Assembly: GCA_964458495.1 (NCBI GenBank)
Contig: CAYWJB010000001.1
Span: forward strand, 310,001 to 374,000
Reading direction: 5' to 3'
Length of the DNA stretch: 64,000 bases
Source of the DNA: JANWVO01 sp964458495
GTDB lineage: Bacteria; Acidobacteriota; Terriglobia; Bryobacterales; Bryobacteraceae
How positions within the stretch are numbered: the first letter of the stretch is position 1; every line of letters starts with the position of its first letter. The position numbers were made by a program, and so were the translations under genes. Under the pieces are notes generated by a model. It was given only the letters and a program-made list of their open reading frames with translations, did not search any database and had not been told where the DNA came from. Below, piece by piece: positions 54,097-62,785 of this stretch.

Positions 54097-55037
54097 CACA
54101 TGCCTCCTTGCACCGCGCCGCCCGGGATCCCGCCCTGCGCCATCGCCACCAGCTCCCGGCCGGCGCGCAGGTTCTCTTCCACCATCTCCCATGCGCCTTC
54201 GTAAAAGCAGAGGTCGGCGCACCACCACTCCACCCGCGGCAGCGCCGCCAGCGCCGGAGCCACGAAGCGCCACGGCACGCGCCCGCGCCCGATGGGAACG
54301 TGACGGCTCGTGTCGTCCCCATACAGTGTGCCGTCGCTGTCGATGACGTGGACGGCGCCGATGGCTTCGCCCAGCTTCTCGATGAACGCCGCCACGCCGC
54401 CCTCCAGCGTCTCCTTCGGACCATGCTGGCGCGCCCCCACGACCGCGCACATGTAGGCGTGCGCCGTATCGAACAGGATGCGGAACCACGGATGCCCCAC
54501 CAGTTCGTACATCGCCGCCACCTCGGACGGCTTGTTGAACACGAAGCCCGGCTCGAACTCCCAGGCCATGACGACGCGCGCCTGCCGCGCCGCTTCCGCG
54601 CAGTCCCGCCACAGGTCCGCCACGCGCCGGAACGCCAGGTGATATTCCCGGTCCGGCATCACGCCGGGCGCCGTGCCGGTATCGACGCGGATCATCGGGC
54701 TGCCCAGGTCGTGACACAGCTCCACGAGGCGCCGGAACCGGTCGAGGTAGACCTCGCGGTTCTCTTCGATCGAGGGATTCCACGCGCTCAGATCCGCGGA
54801 ATAGCCCGAGATGCCCAGCCCCAGCCCGTCCAGCATCGCCTTCAGTTCGGCCCGCGCCGCCCGGGTGGGGTACCGCTCCAGAGTCGCATGGGGCGGATAG
54901 CCGTTCAGCTCGATGCCGTCGTAACCGGCCCGCGCCAGCCGCTGCGCCACTTCCTCCAGCGGCTTCGGTGCGGCCGCATAAGGGCCGAAAGCGAACGACC
55001 AGGAACCCATCGAAATCCGGATGGCCATCTCCCCCAT
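54096..55037 (-). CDS. Sugar phosphate isomerase/epimerase-like TIM barrel
   Basis: 313 residues; ATG 55028 is an alternative start. AP endonuclease-2/xylose-isomerase-like barrel: FDTAHAYM with a metal Asp/His, HVIDSDGTLYGDD, and an N-terminal GYDGIELNG. Related enzymes act on hydroxypyruvate, inositol or sugars. Coupled to the secreted amidohydrolase gene. Confidence 0.82.
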   Translation of the reverse strand: MGEMAIRISMGSWSFAFGPYAAAPKPLEEVAQRLARAGYDGIELNGYPPHATLERYPTRAARAELKAMLDGLGLGISGYSADLSAWNPSIEENREVYLDRFRRLVELCHDLGSPMIRVDTGTAPGVMPDREYHLAFRRVADLWRDCAEAARQARVVMAWEFEPGFVFNKPSEVAAMYELVGHPWFRILFDTAHAYMCAVVGARQHGPKETLEGGVAAFIEKLGEAIGAVHVIDSDGTLYGDDTSRHVPIGRGRVPWRFVAPALAALPRVEWWCADLCFYEGAWEMVEENLRAGRELVAMAQGGIPGGAVQGGM

Positions 55038-55197
55038 AGCTTACTACCGGCGCGCCGGCGGTTCCGGCCTGCCGGTGGAACGATTACAGCTTGACGAACC
55101 GCCCGCCGATACAACAGAATGGGTGTGTCTTGTTTGACCCGGGCGGGACGCCGGGCGCGTCTTCCGCCTCGAAACCAAAATTCGAGAGGAAGAGAGA

Positions 55198-56472
55198 ATG
55201 GTTCGTCTCATTTGCCTGGCGTTCTTTACTGTTGCGCTGCTGCCTGCCGGGACGCAAAAGGCCACCTCCGGCGCCAAGAAGAAAGCAGCCGTCTCGCGCA
55301 CCAGCAGCAAGGAAGCGCCGGCTGCGAATGCCAAGCCGCGCAAGCCGCCCGCAGCCAAGGCGTCTCCTGCCTCGCGGTCTGCCTCCTCGGCGAAAAGAAG
55401 GAAATCCGCGCCAGTGCGCGCGCGCGCTGCCACACCAGGCACAGGAGCCTTGGCCGTTGCCCGCAAGCGGCGGGTGCGAGGCACACGCCGGCGCTTCTAC
55501 AGCCCGTGGTCGACGCCGACCTACGCCGATTCCACCCTCGGCGATGTGGCCGACGGCGAGGATCCGGTGGTGCGCCGCGCCGCGGTGGAGGCCCTCGGGC
55601 CCTACAACGGCAGCGTCGTGGTGGCGGATCCCTTTACCGGCCGCATCCTCGCGATGGTGAACCAGAAGCTGGCCCGCACGGGCGCCTACCAGCCCTGCTC
55701 CACCATCAAGCTCGTCGCCGCCGTCGCCGGACTGCACGAGGGGATCATCGACCGCGAGACGCGCCTGCGGCTGACGCGCCGCGAAAGCATGGATCTGACG
55801 GAAGCCCTGGCGCGCTCCAACAACAAGTTCTTCTTCGACATTGGCGAGAAGCTGGGCTTCGACCGGATCTATCATTACGCCCGTTTGTTCGGCCTCGGCG
55901 AAAGATCCGGTCTTGATATCGACGGCGAAAGCCCCGGCATCCTGCCGGAGTGGAAGCCCAAGGACGTCCCCTGCGGGATGATGACCAGTTTCGGCGAGGC
56001 CATCGCCATCACCCCGCTCCAGCTCACCGCGCTGGTTTCGGCCATCGCCAACGGAGGTTCGCTGTACTGGCTCCAGCATCCTCGCACGCTGGAAGAGGCC
56101 GAGCGGCTCACTCCCCGGCTGAAGCGCCAGATCGAGATCGCCGCCCGGATCGAGGACATCCTGCCCGGCATGATGGGCGCCGTCGATTACGGCACGGCGC
56201 GCCGCGCCGCCTTCGACCCGTCGACGCCGATCTTCGGCAAGACGGGCACCTGCACCGACGCGCGCACGCATCTGGGCTGGTTTTCAAGCTTCAACGACGT
56301 CGGCGGCCGCAAACTGGTGGTCACCGTGCTGCTCACCGGCGGGGCCCCAGTCAATGGCCCGGTCGCCAGCGGCATCGCCGGCCAGGTCTACAGGGCGCTC
56401 TCCGAACAGCAGTACCTGGCGGAACGCAAGCCCTACAGCCCGTCGGCGCTGATCCACGAGTCCGCCCGCTGA
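55198..56472 (+). CDS. Stand-alone penicillin-binding transpeptidase
   Basis: 424 residues. A signal or membrane segment (LICLAFFTVALLPA), a long Lys/Ala/Ser-rich low-complexity region (about 20-100), then a transpeptidase domain with S168-x-x-K171 (CSTIK), S207-N-N209 and K348-T-G350. No transglycosylase domain. It may cross-link peptidoglycan. Single gene with a GAGAGGAAGAGAG ribosome-binding region. Confidence 0.85.
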   Translation: MVRLICLAFFTVALLPAGTQKATSGAKKKAAVSRTSSKEAPAANAKPRKPPAAKASPASRSASSAKRRKSAPVRARAATPGTGALAVARKRRVRGTRRRFYSPWSTPTYADSTLGDVADGEDPVVRRAAVEALGPYNGSVVVADPFTGRILAMVNQKLARTGAYQPCSTIKLVAAVAGLHEGIIDRETRLRLTRRESMDLTEALARSNNKFFFDIGEKLGFDRIYHYARLFGLGERSGLDIDGESPGILPEWKPKDVPCGMMTSFGEAIAITPLQLTALVSAIANGGSLYWLQHPRTLEEAERLTPRLKRQIEIAARIEDILPGMMGAVDYGTARRAAFDPSTPIFGKTGTCTDARTHLGWFSSFNDVGGRKLVVTVLLTGGAPVNGPVASGIAGQVYRALSEQQYLAERKPYSPSALIHESAR

Positions 56473-56485
56473 CGCGGGCGGCTGG

Positions 56486-57493
56486 TCAACCGCCGCGCGC
56501 CGTCAGGACTGCCTCGGCGGCTGCCTGCAGGAGCTCGCTCAGCCCGCGCCCGGTCACGGCTGAAATGGCGAAGAATGGCAGCCCGCGCCTCTTCGCCTTG
56601 CGGCGCAGGCTCTCCAGGCGGCGCCGGTCGTTGAGCACGTCGAGCTTGGTGGCCACCACGAACATCGGCTTGCGCGCCAGTTCCTCGCTGTAGCCCGCCA
56701 GCTCGGCCAGGATCACATCGAAGTCGTGCTTGGGGTCGCGGCCGCTGGCTTCGCTCACGTCCACCAGGTGCAGCAGCAGGCGGGTGCGCTCGATGTGGCG
56801 CAGGAACTGGATGCCGAGCCCGTGTCCCTCGTGCGCGCCTTCGATCAGTCCGGGAATGTCGGCCACGACGAAGGTGCGCAGATCGGGCATCTGCACGACG
56901 CCCAGGTGCGGCTCCAGCGTCGTGAAGGGGTAATCGGCGATCTTGGGGCGCGCGGCGGAGATGCGCGAGATCAGCGTCGACTTGCCGGCATTGGGAAAAC
57001 CCACCAGCCCGACGTCGGCCAGCAACTTCAGCACGAGCCTCAGGCGGCGCTCTTCACCGGGCTGGCCAGGCTCGGCGTGCGCAGGCGCCTGCCGGGTGGG
57101 CGTGGCGAAGTGCTGGTTGCCACGGCCGCCACGGCCGCCGCGCGCCACAGTGAAGCGCTGCCCGGGCGTGGTGAAATCGCACAGCAGCTCGCCCGTATCG
57201 GCATCATAAACCTGCGTACCCACCGGCACGGGGACCTCGATCGCCGTTCCACTGCGCCCCGTGCGGTTGCTGCCCTCGCCGTGGCGGCCGCGCTCGGCCC
57301 GGTGCTCGGGATTGAACCGAAAATGCAGCAGCGTGTTGTGATGCTCGCTGGCCACCAGAACCACGTCCCCGCCGCGGCCCCCGTCGCCGCCGCTCGGCCC
57401 GCCCCTCGGGACGTACTTTTCCCGCCGGAAAGCGACGCAGCCGTTGCCCCCGTCGCCGGCTTTCACGCGAATCAGCGCCTCATCGACAAACAT
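56486..57493 (-). CDS. obg: GTPase Obg/CgtA
   Basis: 335 residues. N-terminal glycine-rich OBG fold (FVDEALIRVKAGDGGNG, repeats of GGDGG and GRGGRGNQHF) and a Ras-like G domain with FPNAGKSTLIS (G1) and DIPGLIEGAHEG (G3). No C-terminal OCT domain. Links ribosome assembly to stringent response. Follows rpmA in the usual rplU-rpmA-obg order. Confidence 0.96.
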   Translation of the reverse strand: MFVDEALIRVKAGDGGNGCVAFRREKYVPRGGPSGGDGGRGGDVVLVASEHHNTLLHFRFNPEHRAERGRHGEGSNRTGRSGTAIEVPVPVGTQVYDADTGELLCDFTTPGQRFTVARGGRGGRGNQHFATPTRQAPAHAEPGQPGEERRLRLVLKLLADVGLVGFPNAGKSTLISRISAARPKIADYPFTTLEPHLGVVQMPDLRTFVVADIPGLIEGAHEGHGLGIQFLRHIERTRLLLHLVDVSEASGRDPKHDFDVILAELAGYSEELARKPMFVVATKLDVLNDRRRLESLRRKAKRRGLPFFAISAVTGRGLSELLQAAAEAVLTARGG

Positions 57494-57521
57494 CGCCCTC
57501 TCCGGTTCGCAGACAGCAAAA

Positions 57522-57554
57522 GAGCCGCCGGGGCCGGGGCCCGCATGGCGGCTC
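57522..57554 (-). terminator. Terminator-like hairpin between rpmA and obg
   Basis: GAGCCGCC (57522-57529) pairs with GGCGGCTC (57547-57554) around a GC-rich loop; the minus-strand RNA then reads TTTTGC. It may reduce transcription into obg. Confidence 0.55.
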
Positions 57555-57592
57555 CAAAACGGAACTACCTGATCTCGGCTGGCGGCGTCCCG

Positions 57593-57853
57593 TCAGGACT
57601 CCAGCTCGACGACGCTGACCCACTTGCCCAGCCGGCCACGGTCGCGCCACTCGACGCGGCCCGGGATGCGGGCATACAGCGTGTCGTCGCTGCCCACGCC
57701 GACGTTCAGTCCGGCCTTGTACCGCGTCCCGCGCTGCCGCACCAGGATGGCGCCGCCCTTCACCGTCTCGCCGCTGAAGACCTTGATTCCCAGCCGCTGG
57801 GCCGCGCTGTCGCGCCCGTTCTTGGAACTGCCAAGCCCTTTTTTGTGCGCCAT
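57593..57853 (-). CDS. rpmA: 50S ribosomal protein L27
   Basis: 86 residues, typical length. Starts MAHKKGLGSSKNGRDSAAQR with the conserved N-terminal tail reaching the peptidyl transferase centre, then GGAILVRQRGTRYKAG. No leader extension of the Firmicutes type. Confidence 0.97.
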   Translation of the reverse strand: MAHKKGLGSSKNGRDSAAQRLGIKVFSGETVKGGAILVRQRGTRYKAGLNVGVGSDDTLYARIPGRVEWRDRGRLGKWVSVVELES

Positions 57854-57872
57854 AGCTCGCCTTCTCCCTGTC

Positions 57873-58184
57873 CTAGAGCACGATCTCGGAGATCTTCACA
57901 GCCGTGAAGTTCTGCCGGTGGCCGATGGTGCGCTTGTACTGCTTCTTGCGCTTGAACTTGAACACGATCACCTTTTCGCCCCGGCCGTGCTTCGAAATCT
58001 CGCCGCGCACCCTGGCCGAGGCGGCCTCCGCGCCGGTGAGCAGCTTGCCGTCGTCGGTGCCTACAGCGAGCACGCGGTCAAACTCCACCGCGGCGCCGGC
58101 GTCTCCGGCCAGCGTCTCCACCACGACCGTCTCGCCCGGCGCGACGCGGTACTGCTTACCGCCTGTTTCGATCACTGCAAACAT
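57873..58184 (-). CDS. rplU: 50S ribosomal protein L21
   Basis: 103 residues from ATG 58184 (MFAVIETGGKQYRVAPGE), the usual L21 start; the ORF upstream is spurious. C-terminal KRKKQYKRTIGHRQ is conserved. First gene of rplU-rpmA-obg. Confidence 0.97.
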   Translation of the reverse strand: MFAVIETGGKQYRVAPGETVVVETLAGDAGAAVEFDRVLAVGTDDGKLLTGAEAASARVRGEISKHGRGEKVIVFKFKRKKQYKRTIGHRQNFTAVKISEIVL

Positions 58185-58292
58185 GGGTTTGTCCTTCTGT
58201 TGACGCTGCGGGAACCTTGGCGCGAACCGTCCCGGCGGGTTTGCCGACGCCCGGGCGGGCACACGCGCCTGGCCGGGGCGTCACAACTTCTT

Positions 58293-58321
58293 ATCCTAGC
58301 CGATCCGGGCCGGATGCGCAA
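58293..58321 (-). promoter_or_regulatory. Candidate sigma-70 promoter of rplU-rpmA-obg
   Basis: On the minus strand TTGCGC (complement of 58316-58321), a 17-nt spacer and TAGGAT (complement of 58293-58298), about 105 nt before rplU. The spacing is ideal. The leader between is GC-rich with no gene. Confidence 0.55.
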
Positions 58322-58358
58322 ACCCGGCCGCCTCCGCCAGCGCCAGGATTACGATTCC

Positions 58359-58385
58359 TCAATTCCAGCCATGCCCGTCCGATAA
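58359..58385 (+). promoter_or_regulatory. Candidate sigma-28-like promoter of the GGDEF gene
   Basis: TCAATTCC (58359-58366), 11-nt spacer, TCCGATAA (58378-58385), 30 nt before ATG 58415. The -10 matches the flagellar sigma-28 consensus GCCGATAA at 7 of 8 positions and is shared with the region before fliD. The -35 matches about 4 of 8. Confidence 0.45.
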
Positions 58386-58414
58386 GGGGCTTGAACGCGT
58401 CAGCGCCAAACAGC

Positions 58415-59443
58415 ATGGGCACCAAAGACTTCATCAGCCTACGCGCCAGTCTCGACCGGGCCGAATACCAGCATGCGCATTTCCGTGCCGCTCTGGAGGC
58501 GTATCTCGAGGCCCTTGCGGGGGTCGAGCGTCACGTCTTCCAGCCCTGCGCCGGGAAGATCCGCGGCGAGCCTCCCACGGTGGAAACGTCCCGGCGGCGT
58601 CTGGCCGCGGAGCCCGGCCGGGAGCAGTTCGCCGCGGCGCGGCGGGAGCTGGACCAGGCGTTGCACACCGCGCACGACTTCATCTCCAACGAACTGGCGG
58701 GCACTGTGGAGCTGGCCGAGGTGGTGAGGTTGCTTGAGGCCACCGCCGCCTCCTTGCAGCAGAGGGGTAGCCGGCACGAGTCCGAGTTTCTCGGCGTGGC
58801 CACGGGGCTGCGCCGGGCCGCTGAACGGGAAGACCTCAAGGAGCTGCGGCAGCACATCCTTTCTCAGGTGCAGCTCATCACCGCGCTGGTGGAGGAGATG
58901 CGGCATGAGAACCGCCAGATCATGGGCGAACTGGAAAGGGAGATGCAGGCTTACCGGCGGCGGCTGGACGAAGTGGAGCAGTCGGCCCGCCGGGACACGC
59001 TGACCGGGTTGAGCAACCGCGCCTCATTCGAGCAACGCGCGCAGGAGATGATCGACGCCGGGGTTTGCTTCAGCCTGGTTCTGGCCGACCTCAATCACTT
59101 CAAGCGGGTCAACGACGCGCACGGCCACCTGGCCGGCGACGAACTGCTGCGCGTTTTCGCCGGCCGTCTGAAGCGCCAGCTGCGGTCCGACGACATGGCC
59201 GCCCGCTGGGGCGGCGACGAGTTCGTGATCCTTCTGCCGGCGCCGCTGCGCGACGCCATGGCGCGGGCTCGCCTGCTGGAGCAGACCCTGGCGGGCGACT
59301 ACCAGTTGGCCCTCGGCGGCGAGACCTTGCGCGTGCGCGTCGGCCTCAGCATGGGAGTCGCCGAGTACCGCCCGGGCGAGTCGCTCGAAGACCTGCTGCA
59401 CCGCGCCGACCAGGCGCTCTATCAGATCAAGGCGCGCCGCTGA
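58415..59443 (+). CDS. Diguanylate cyclase (GGDEF protein)
   Basis: 342 residues from ATG 58415. A helical N-terminal part (about 1-190, coiled-coil like, no known sensor) followed by a GGDEF domain with the catalytic GGDEF at 266-270 and inhibitory I-site R257-S-D-D260 five residues before. It makes c-di-GMP. No membrane helix. It lies 44 nt upstream of an SDR gene and 940 nt upstream of fliD. Confidence 0.92.
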   Translation: MGTKDFISLRASLDRAEYQHAHFRAALEAYLEALAGVERHVFQPCAGKIRGEPPTVETSRRRLAAEPGREQFAAARRELDQALHTAHDFISNELAGTVELAEVVRLLEATAASLQQRGSRHESEFLGVATGLRRAAEREDLKELRQHILSQVQLITALVEEMRHENRQIMGELEREMQAYRRRLDEVEQSARRDTLTGLSNRASFEQRAQEMIDAGVCFSLVLADLNHFKRVNDAHGHLAGDELLRVFAGRLKRQLRSDDMAARWGGDEFVILLPAPLRDAMARARLLEQTLAGDYQLALGGETLRVRVGLSMGVAEYRPGESLEDLLHRADQALYQIKARR

Positions 59444-59487
59444 CCACGCCTCCTCTCTTGCTAGGATCGGGAGGGAGAGAAAGTTGC

Positions 59488-60318
59488 GTGGCGGAAGCAG
59501 GTGAGTTCGCAGATCGGGCGGTCTTGATCTCCGGCGCCGGCCGCGGCATCGGCAAGCGTCTGGCCTTGGCCTTCGCCGAAGCGGGCGCGCGGGTGGGCCT
59601 GCTGGCCCGCTCCCGCGCGGAACTGGACCTGGCGGAACTGGAGATCTCGCACAACGGCGGAAAGGCAGTCGGGATTTGTTGCGACGTGCGGGATTGGGGG
59701 CAGGTGGAGTCTGCCGTGGAGCGGTTCCAAGCCTTCGCCGGCCCTGCCAGCGTGCTGGTTTGCGCCCACGGGGCCTTCGGCGCCATCGGGCCTCTGGAGG
59801 CCTGCGACCCGCCTGCGTGGATGGACGGCGTGATCACGAACCTCGGCGGCACGATGCATCTTTGCCGGGCCGCGCTGCCGGAGATGAAGGCTGCCCGCGC
59901 GGGCAAGATCCTGATCCTCACCGGACCCGGAGCCGCTCGCCCGCGACCCCATTTCTCGGCCTACAGCGCTGCGCAGGCGGCTCTGGCGCGCCTGGCGGAG
60001 ACGCTCGCCGAGGAGGTCCGCGAATATAACATCCAGGTCAACTGCATGAATCCGGGGGCCACCTACACGAGCCTGACTGACGACATCATCGCCGCCGGGC
60101 CGTTGGCCGGGGCGGCCGAACTGGAAGAGGCGCTTCAATTGCGTTCCTCCGGCGGCACGAAGCCCGGACAGCAGGTGGAACTGGCGCAATTTCTCTGCTC
60201 GGCGCGCTCAAACCACGTCAGCGGGATGTTGATCGCGGTCAGCGACAACTGGCGCAAGCTCGAGCACTCCCGCTCGCACGCCGGCATGTTCACGCTGCGC
60301 CGGATCTTTCGCAGTTGA
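59488..60318 (+). CDS. Short-chain dehydrogenase-like protein lacking the catalytic lysine
   Basis: 276 residues from GTG 59488 after a GGGAGGGAGAG site. Rossmann motif SGAGRGIGK (15-23) and the SDR core are clear, but the YxxxK site reads Y159-S-A-A-Q163, so the lysine that binds the ribose and lowers the Tyr pKa is missing. It may be non-catalytic or use another residue. Probably co-transcribed with the GGDEF gene. Confidence 0.85.
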   Translation: MAEAGEFADRAVLISGAGRGIGKRLALAFAEAGARVGLLARSRAELDLAELEISHNGGKAVGICCDVRDWGQVESAVERFQAFAGPASVLVCAHGAFGAIGPLEACDPPAWMDGVITNLGGTMHLCRAALPEMKAARAGKILILTGPGAARPRPHFSAYSAAQAALARLAETLAEEVREYNIQVNCMNPGATYTSLTDDIIAAGPLAGAAELEEALQLRSSGGTKPGQQVELAQFLCSARSNHVSGMLIAVSDNWRKLEHSRSHAGMFTLRRIFRS

Positions 60319-60353
60319 GGGCGGTGAGTTTCCTGCAGAATCGGCCGGACGCG

Positions 60354-60361
60354 TCCGATAA
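60354..60361 (+). promoter_or_regulatory. Sigma-28-like -10 box before fliD
   Basis: TCCGATAA, inside CGTCCGATAAG followed by AGGG, 21 nt before ATG 60383. It shares CGTCCGATAAG with the GGDEF upstream region. No convincing -35 at 11 nt, so this is a weak call. Confidence 0.35.
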
Positions 60362-60382
60362 GAGGGATGCGGAGCCCCGGCC

Positions 60383-61747
60383 ATGGCCCTTGCCCCACTC
60401 ACATTCACCGGCATCAGCAGCTTCTCCGATGATTTTCAGCTGATCCTGGACCGTTCGGTGTCGATCGCCAGTCTGCCGGCGCGGGCGCTGGAGCAGGAGC
60501 AGGCCGGGCTGCTGACCCGCAAGATGGCCGCCGCCGAGCTGCGCACCGCCGTGGCCGACCTTGCAGCGGCGCTGCGCAACCTGGGCGAGCTCTCGCGGGG
60601 CGGCGCGCTGGCGGCGACTTCCGGTTCTTCGGCCGTCCAGGCCACAGCCGGGGCGGGCGCGGCAGCGGGGCTGTACCGGATCACAAATGTCGCCAGCCTG
60701 GCCACGCAGGCCGTCTCGCGCTCGGCGGCCGGCTATGGCGACACGGACACGACTGCGGTGAGCGGCGGCAGCGGCACGCTGGAGCTGGTGCTGGACGGCG
60801 TCAGCCATACGATCGAGCTGGCCCCGGGGGCGGACAACCTGGCCGGGCTGCGCGACGCCATTAACGCAAATGGCCTCGGCCTGACGGCGTCGATTCTCGA
60901 TACCGGCAGCGGCCCGCAACGCTACTATCTCTCGATCACGGCGAACCAGACCGGCCAACGCTCGATAGCGCTGCTCCGCACGCCCGGCGACCCCGGCTCG
61001 GACATGCTCGAAGCCATCTCGGCCGGCTCCAACGCGCAGTTCGAGTTGAACGGTGTCGCCATTGCCTCTTCTTCCAATACGATCAGTGCCGCCATCCCGG
61101 GCGTGACTCTCGAACTGAAGGCGACCACCGCGCCGGGCGAAATCATCGACGTCCGCGTGCGCCCCTCGTCTGCCGGCCTGGCCAGCGCCCTGCAAAGCTT
61201 TGCGGGCGCTTACAACGCGGTCGTGGACAAGCTCGACGCCCACAGCGGCGAGAACGCCGGCCCGTTGGCCGGCCAGAGCTTCCTTTACGACATCCAGGCT
61301 GCCCTACGCGAAATCACCGGCTACCGGATGGAAGGCGAACGCGGAAGCCTGTTCGAACTCGGCGTTTCACTCGGCTCGGACGGCCGGATGAGCTTCGACC
61401 CTTCCGCCGTCCTCGGCCTCCCGGAAGCCGAAATCCCCGCCGTCTTCTCCCTGTTCGGCGACGGCGCCAGCGGACTGAGCGCCCTCGAATCTCGCCTCTC
61501 CTACTACAGCGACCCGCTCAGCGGCGCTATCCCCGCTTTCCTCCAGAGCCTTGACCGCACCGATCAGCGCCTGACAGATCAGATCAATGCCATTTACGAA
61601 CGCGTCAGCGCCACCCGCCTTACCCTCGTAGCCCGCCTCCAGGCTGCCGATACTCTCCTCGCTCAACTCGAAGGCCAGAAGTCCATGCTCAACTCGGCCA
61701 TCGAAAGCCTCAATACGGTCCTCTACGGCAAGCGCTCCAATTCATGA
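60383..61747 (+). CDS. fliD: Flagellar hook-associated protein 2 (filament cap)
   Basis: 454 residues. FliD_N about 15-120 and FliD_C about 230-440, with coiled-coil ends suited to the capping pentamer. It sits at the distal tip of the flagellum and helps flagellin insert. Followed by a small overlapping gene (ATGA), as fliD is often followed by fliS/fliT. Implies a motile organism; other flagellar genes are not in the window. Confidence 0.88.
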   Translation: MALAPLTFTGISSFSDDFQLILDRSVSIASLPARALEQEQAGLLTRKMAAAELRTAVADLAAALRNLGELSRGGALAATSGSSAVQATAGAGAAAGLYRITNVASLATQAVSRSAAGYGDTDTTAVSGGSGTLELVLDGVSHTIELAPGADNLAGLRDAINANGLGLTASILDTGSGPQRYYLSITANQTGQRSIALLRTPGDPGSDMLEAISAGSNAQFELNGVAIASSSNTISAAIPGVTLELKATTAPGEIIDVRVRPSSAGLASALQSFAGAYNAVVDKLDAHSGENAGPLAGQSFLYDIQAALREITGYRMEGERGSLFELGVSLGSDGRMSFDPSAVLGLPEAEIPAVFSLFGDGASGLSALESRLSYYSDPLSGAIPAFLQSLDRTDQRLTDQINAIYERVSATRLTLVARLQAADTLLAQLEGQKSMLNSAIESLNTVLYGKRSNS

Positions 61748-62097
61748 CCCAAGCCGGCACACTGGAACAGACCCTCGCTGAGCTCGTCAGCGCCACGGAG
61801 ACCCTCCTGGGCCAACTGCGGCGCCGCGACCCCGCTTACCTGGAGGCCCTCCACTGCCGCCAGATGCTGCTGGAGCGCCTCCAGACCCTCTGCCCCAACA
61901 TCGAAGCCAGCCCCCCCGCCCGCGCCGTCCTCGAACGCTTGCGCCTGCTTGGCGAAGCCTGCCAGACGGAGGCCGAGAGCATGCGCGCAGAAATTGCCGC
62001 CGCTCTGGCGGAACTCCACCACCATGCCTCTTATGCCGAGTCGCTCCAGCGGATCACCCACCCTGCCGGGCCTTCCCTGCTCGACGTCAAAGCGTGA
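61744..62097 (+). CDS. Small helical protein, FliT-like chaperone candidate
   Basis: 117 residues, all helical with heptad-like Leu spacing (LAELVSATETLLGQLRRR). Size and place, directly after fliD with a 4-nt overlap, fit the FliT/FlgN export chaperones that bind FliD. Sequence alone does not prove it. Confidence 0.55.
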   Translation: MTQAGTLEQTLAELVSATETLLGQLRRRDPAYLEALHCRQMLLERLQTLCPNIEASPPARAVLERLRLLGEACQTEAESMRAEIAAALAELHHHASYAESLQRITHPAGPSLLDVKA

Positions 62098-62123
62098 AGC
62101 CCCTGCCGGCGCCAGCGGCAATC

Positions 62124-62690
62124 TCAGGCTGTCGTCACGCGCTCCTGGTAGGTCCCTTCGGACGTGTTCACCCGGATCACGTCGCCTTCGTTGACAAACT
62201 GCGGCACCGTCACCACCAGCCCCGACTCCAGCTTCGCCGGCTTGCCCACGTTGGACACGCTGGCGCCCTTCAGCCCCGGCTCGGTCTCCACCACCTTCAG
62301 ATCTACCGTCGGTGGCAGTTCCACGCTGATCGGCTTGCCCTCATAGAACTCGACATGTACTTTCAGGTTCGGCACCAGATACTGCGTCCCCTCGCCGAGT
62401 TCCTCCTTGGTCAGGTGGATCTGCTCGAAGTCCTCCGTGTTCATGAAGTAGAAGTACTCGCCGTCGTCGTACATGTACTCCATCTCCACTTCCTCGAGCA
62501 CGGCTTTCTCCACACGGTCTTCCGAAGAAAACCGGTGCTCGATCATCGCGCCGGTGCGCAGGTTGCGCATTTTGGCCTGCACAAAGCCGCGCAAATTGCC
62601 CGGCGTGCGGTGAAACGTGGAAAACACGGAGTGAAGTTCGTTGTTGAACTTGATCACCATCCCCGGGCGCAGTTGGGTCGCCTGGATCAT
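62124..62690 (-). CDS. efp: Elongation factor P
   Basis: 188 residues, three beta-barrel domains. It rescues ribosomes stalled at polyproline. The domain I loop reads TPGNLRGF: the residue at the K34 position of E. coli is N32, and there is no lysine at the tip (R34 is two residues further on). Known lysylation or rhamnosylation sites are therefore absent. Unlike many genomes, no epmA or earP is adjacent. Confidence 0.96.
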   Translation of the reverse strand: MIQATQLRPGMVIKFNNELHSVFSTFHRTPGNLRGFVQAKMRNLRTGAMIEHRFSSEDRVEKAVLEEVEMEYMYDDGEYFYFMNTEDFEQIHLTKEELGEGTQYLVPNLKVHVEFYEGKPISVELPPTVDLKVVETEPGLKGASVSNVGKPAKLESGLVVTVPQFVNEGDVIRVNTSEGTYQERVTTA

Positions 62691-62785
62691 GCAGAGTGAA
62701 GCTCCTTGCTGTAGGCTGAAACTATCAGTTTAGCGAATTTCCCAACGCCGCGCCTCCGCCCGCATCCAAACAACTGTAGCCGCTT

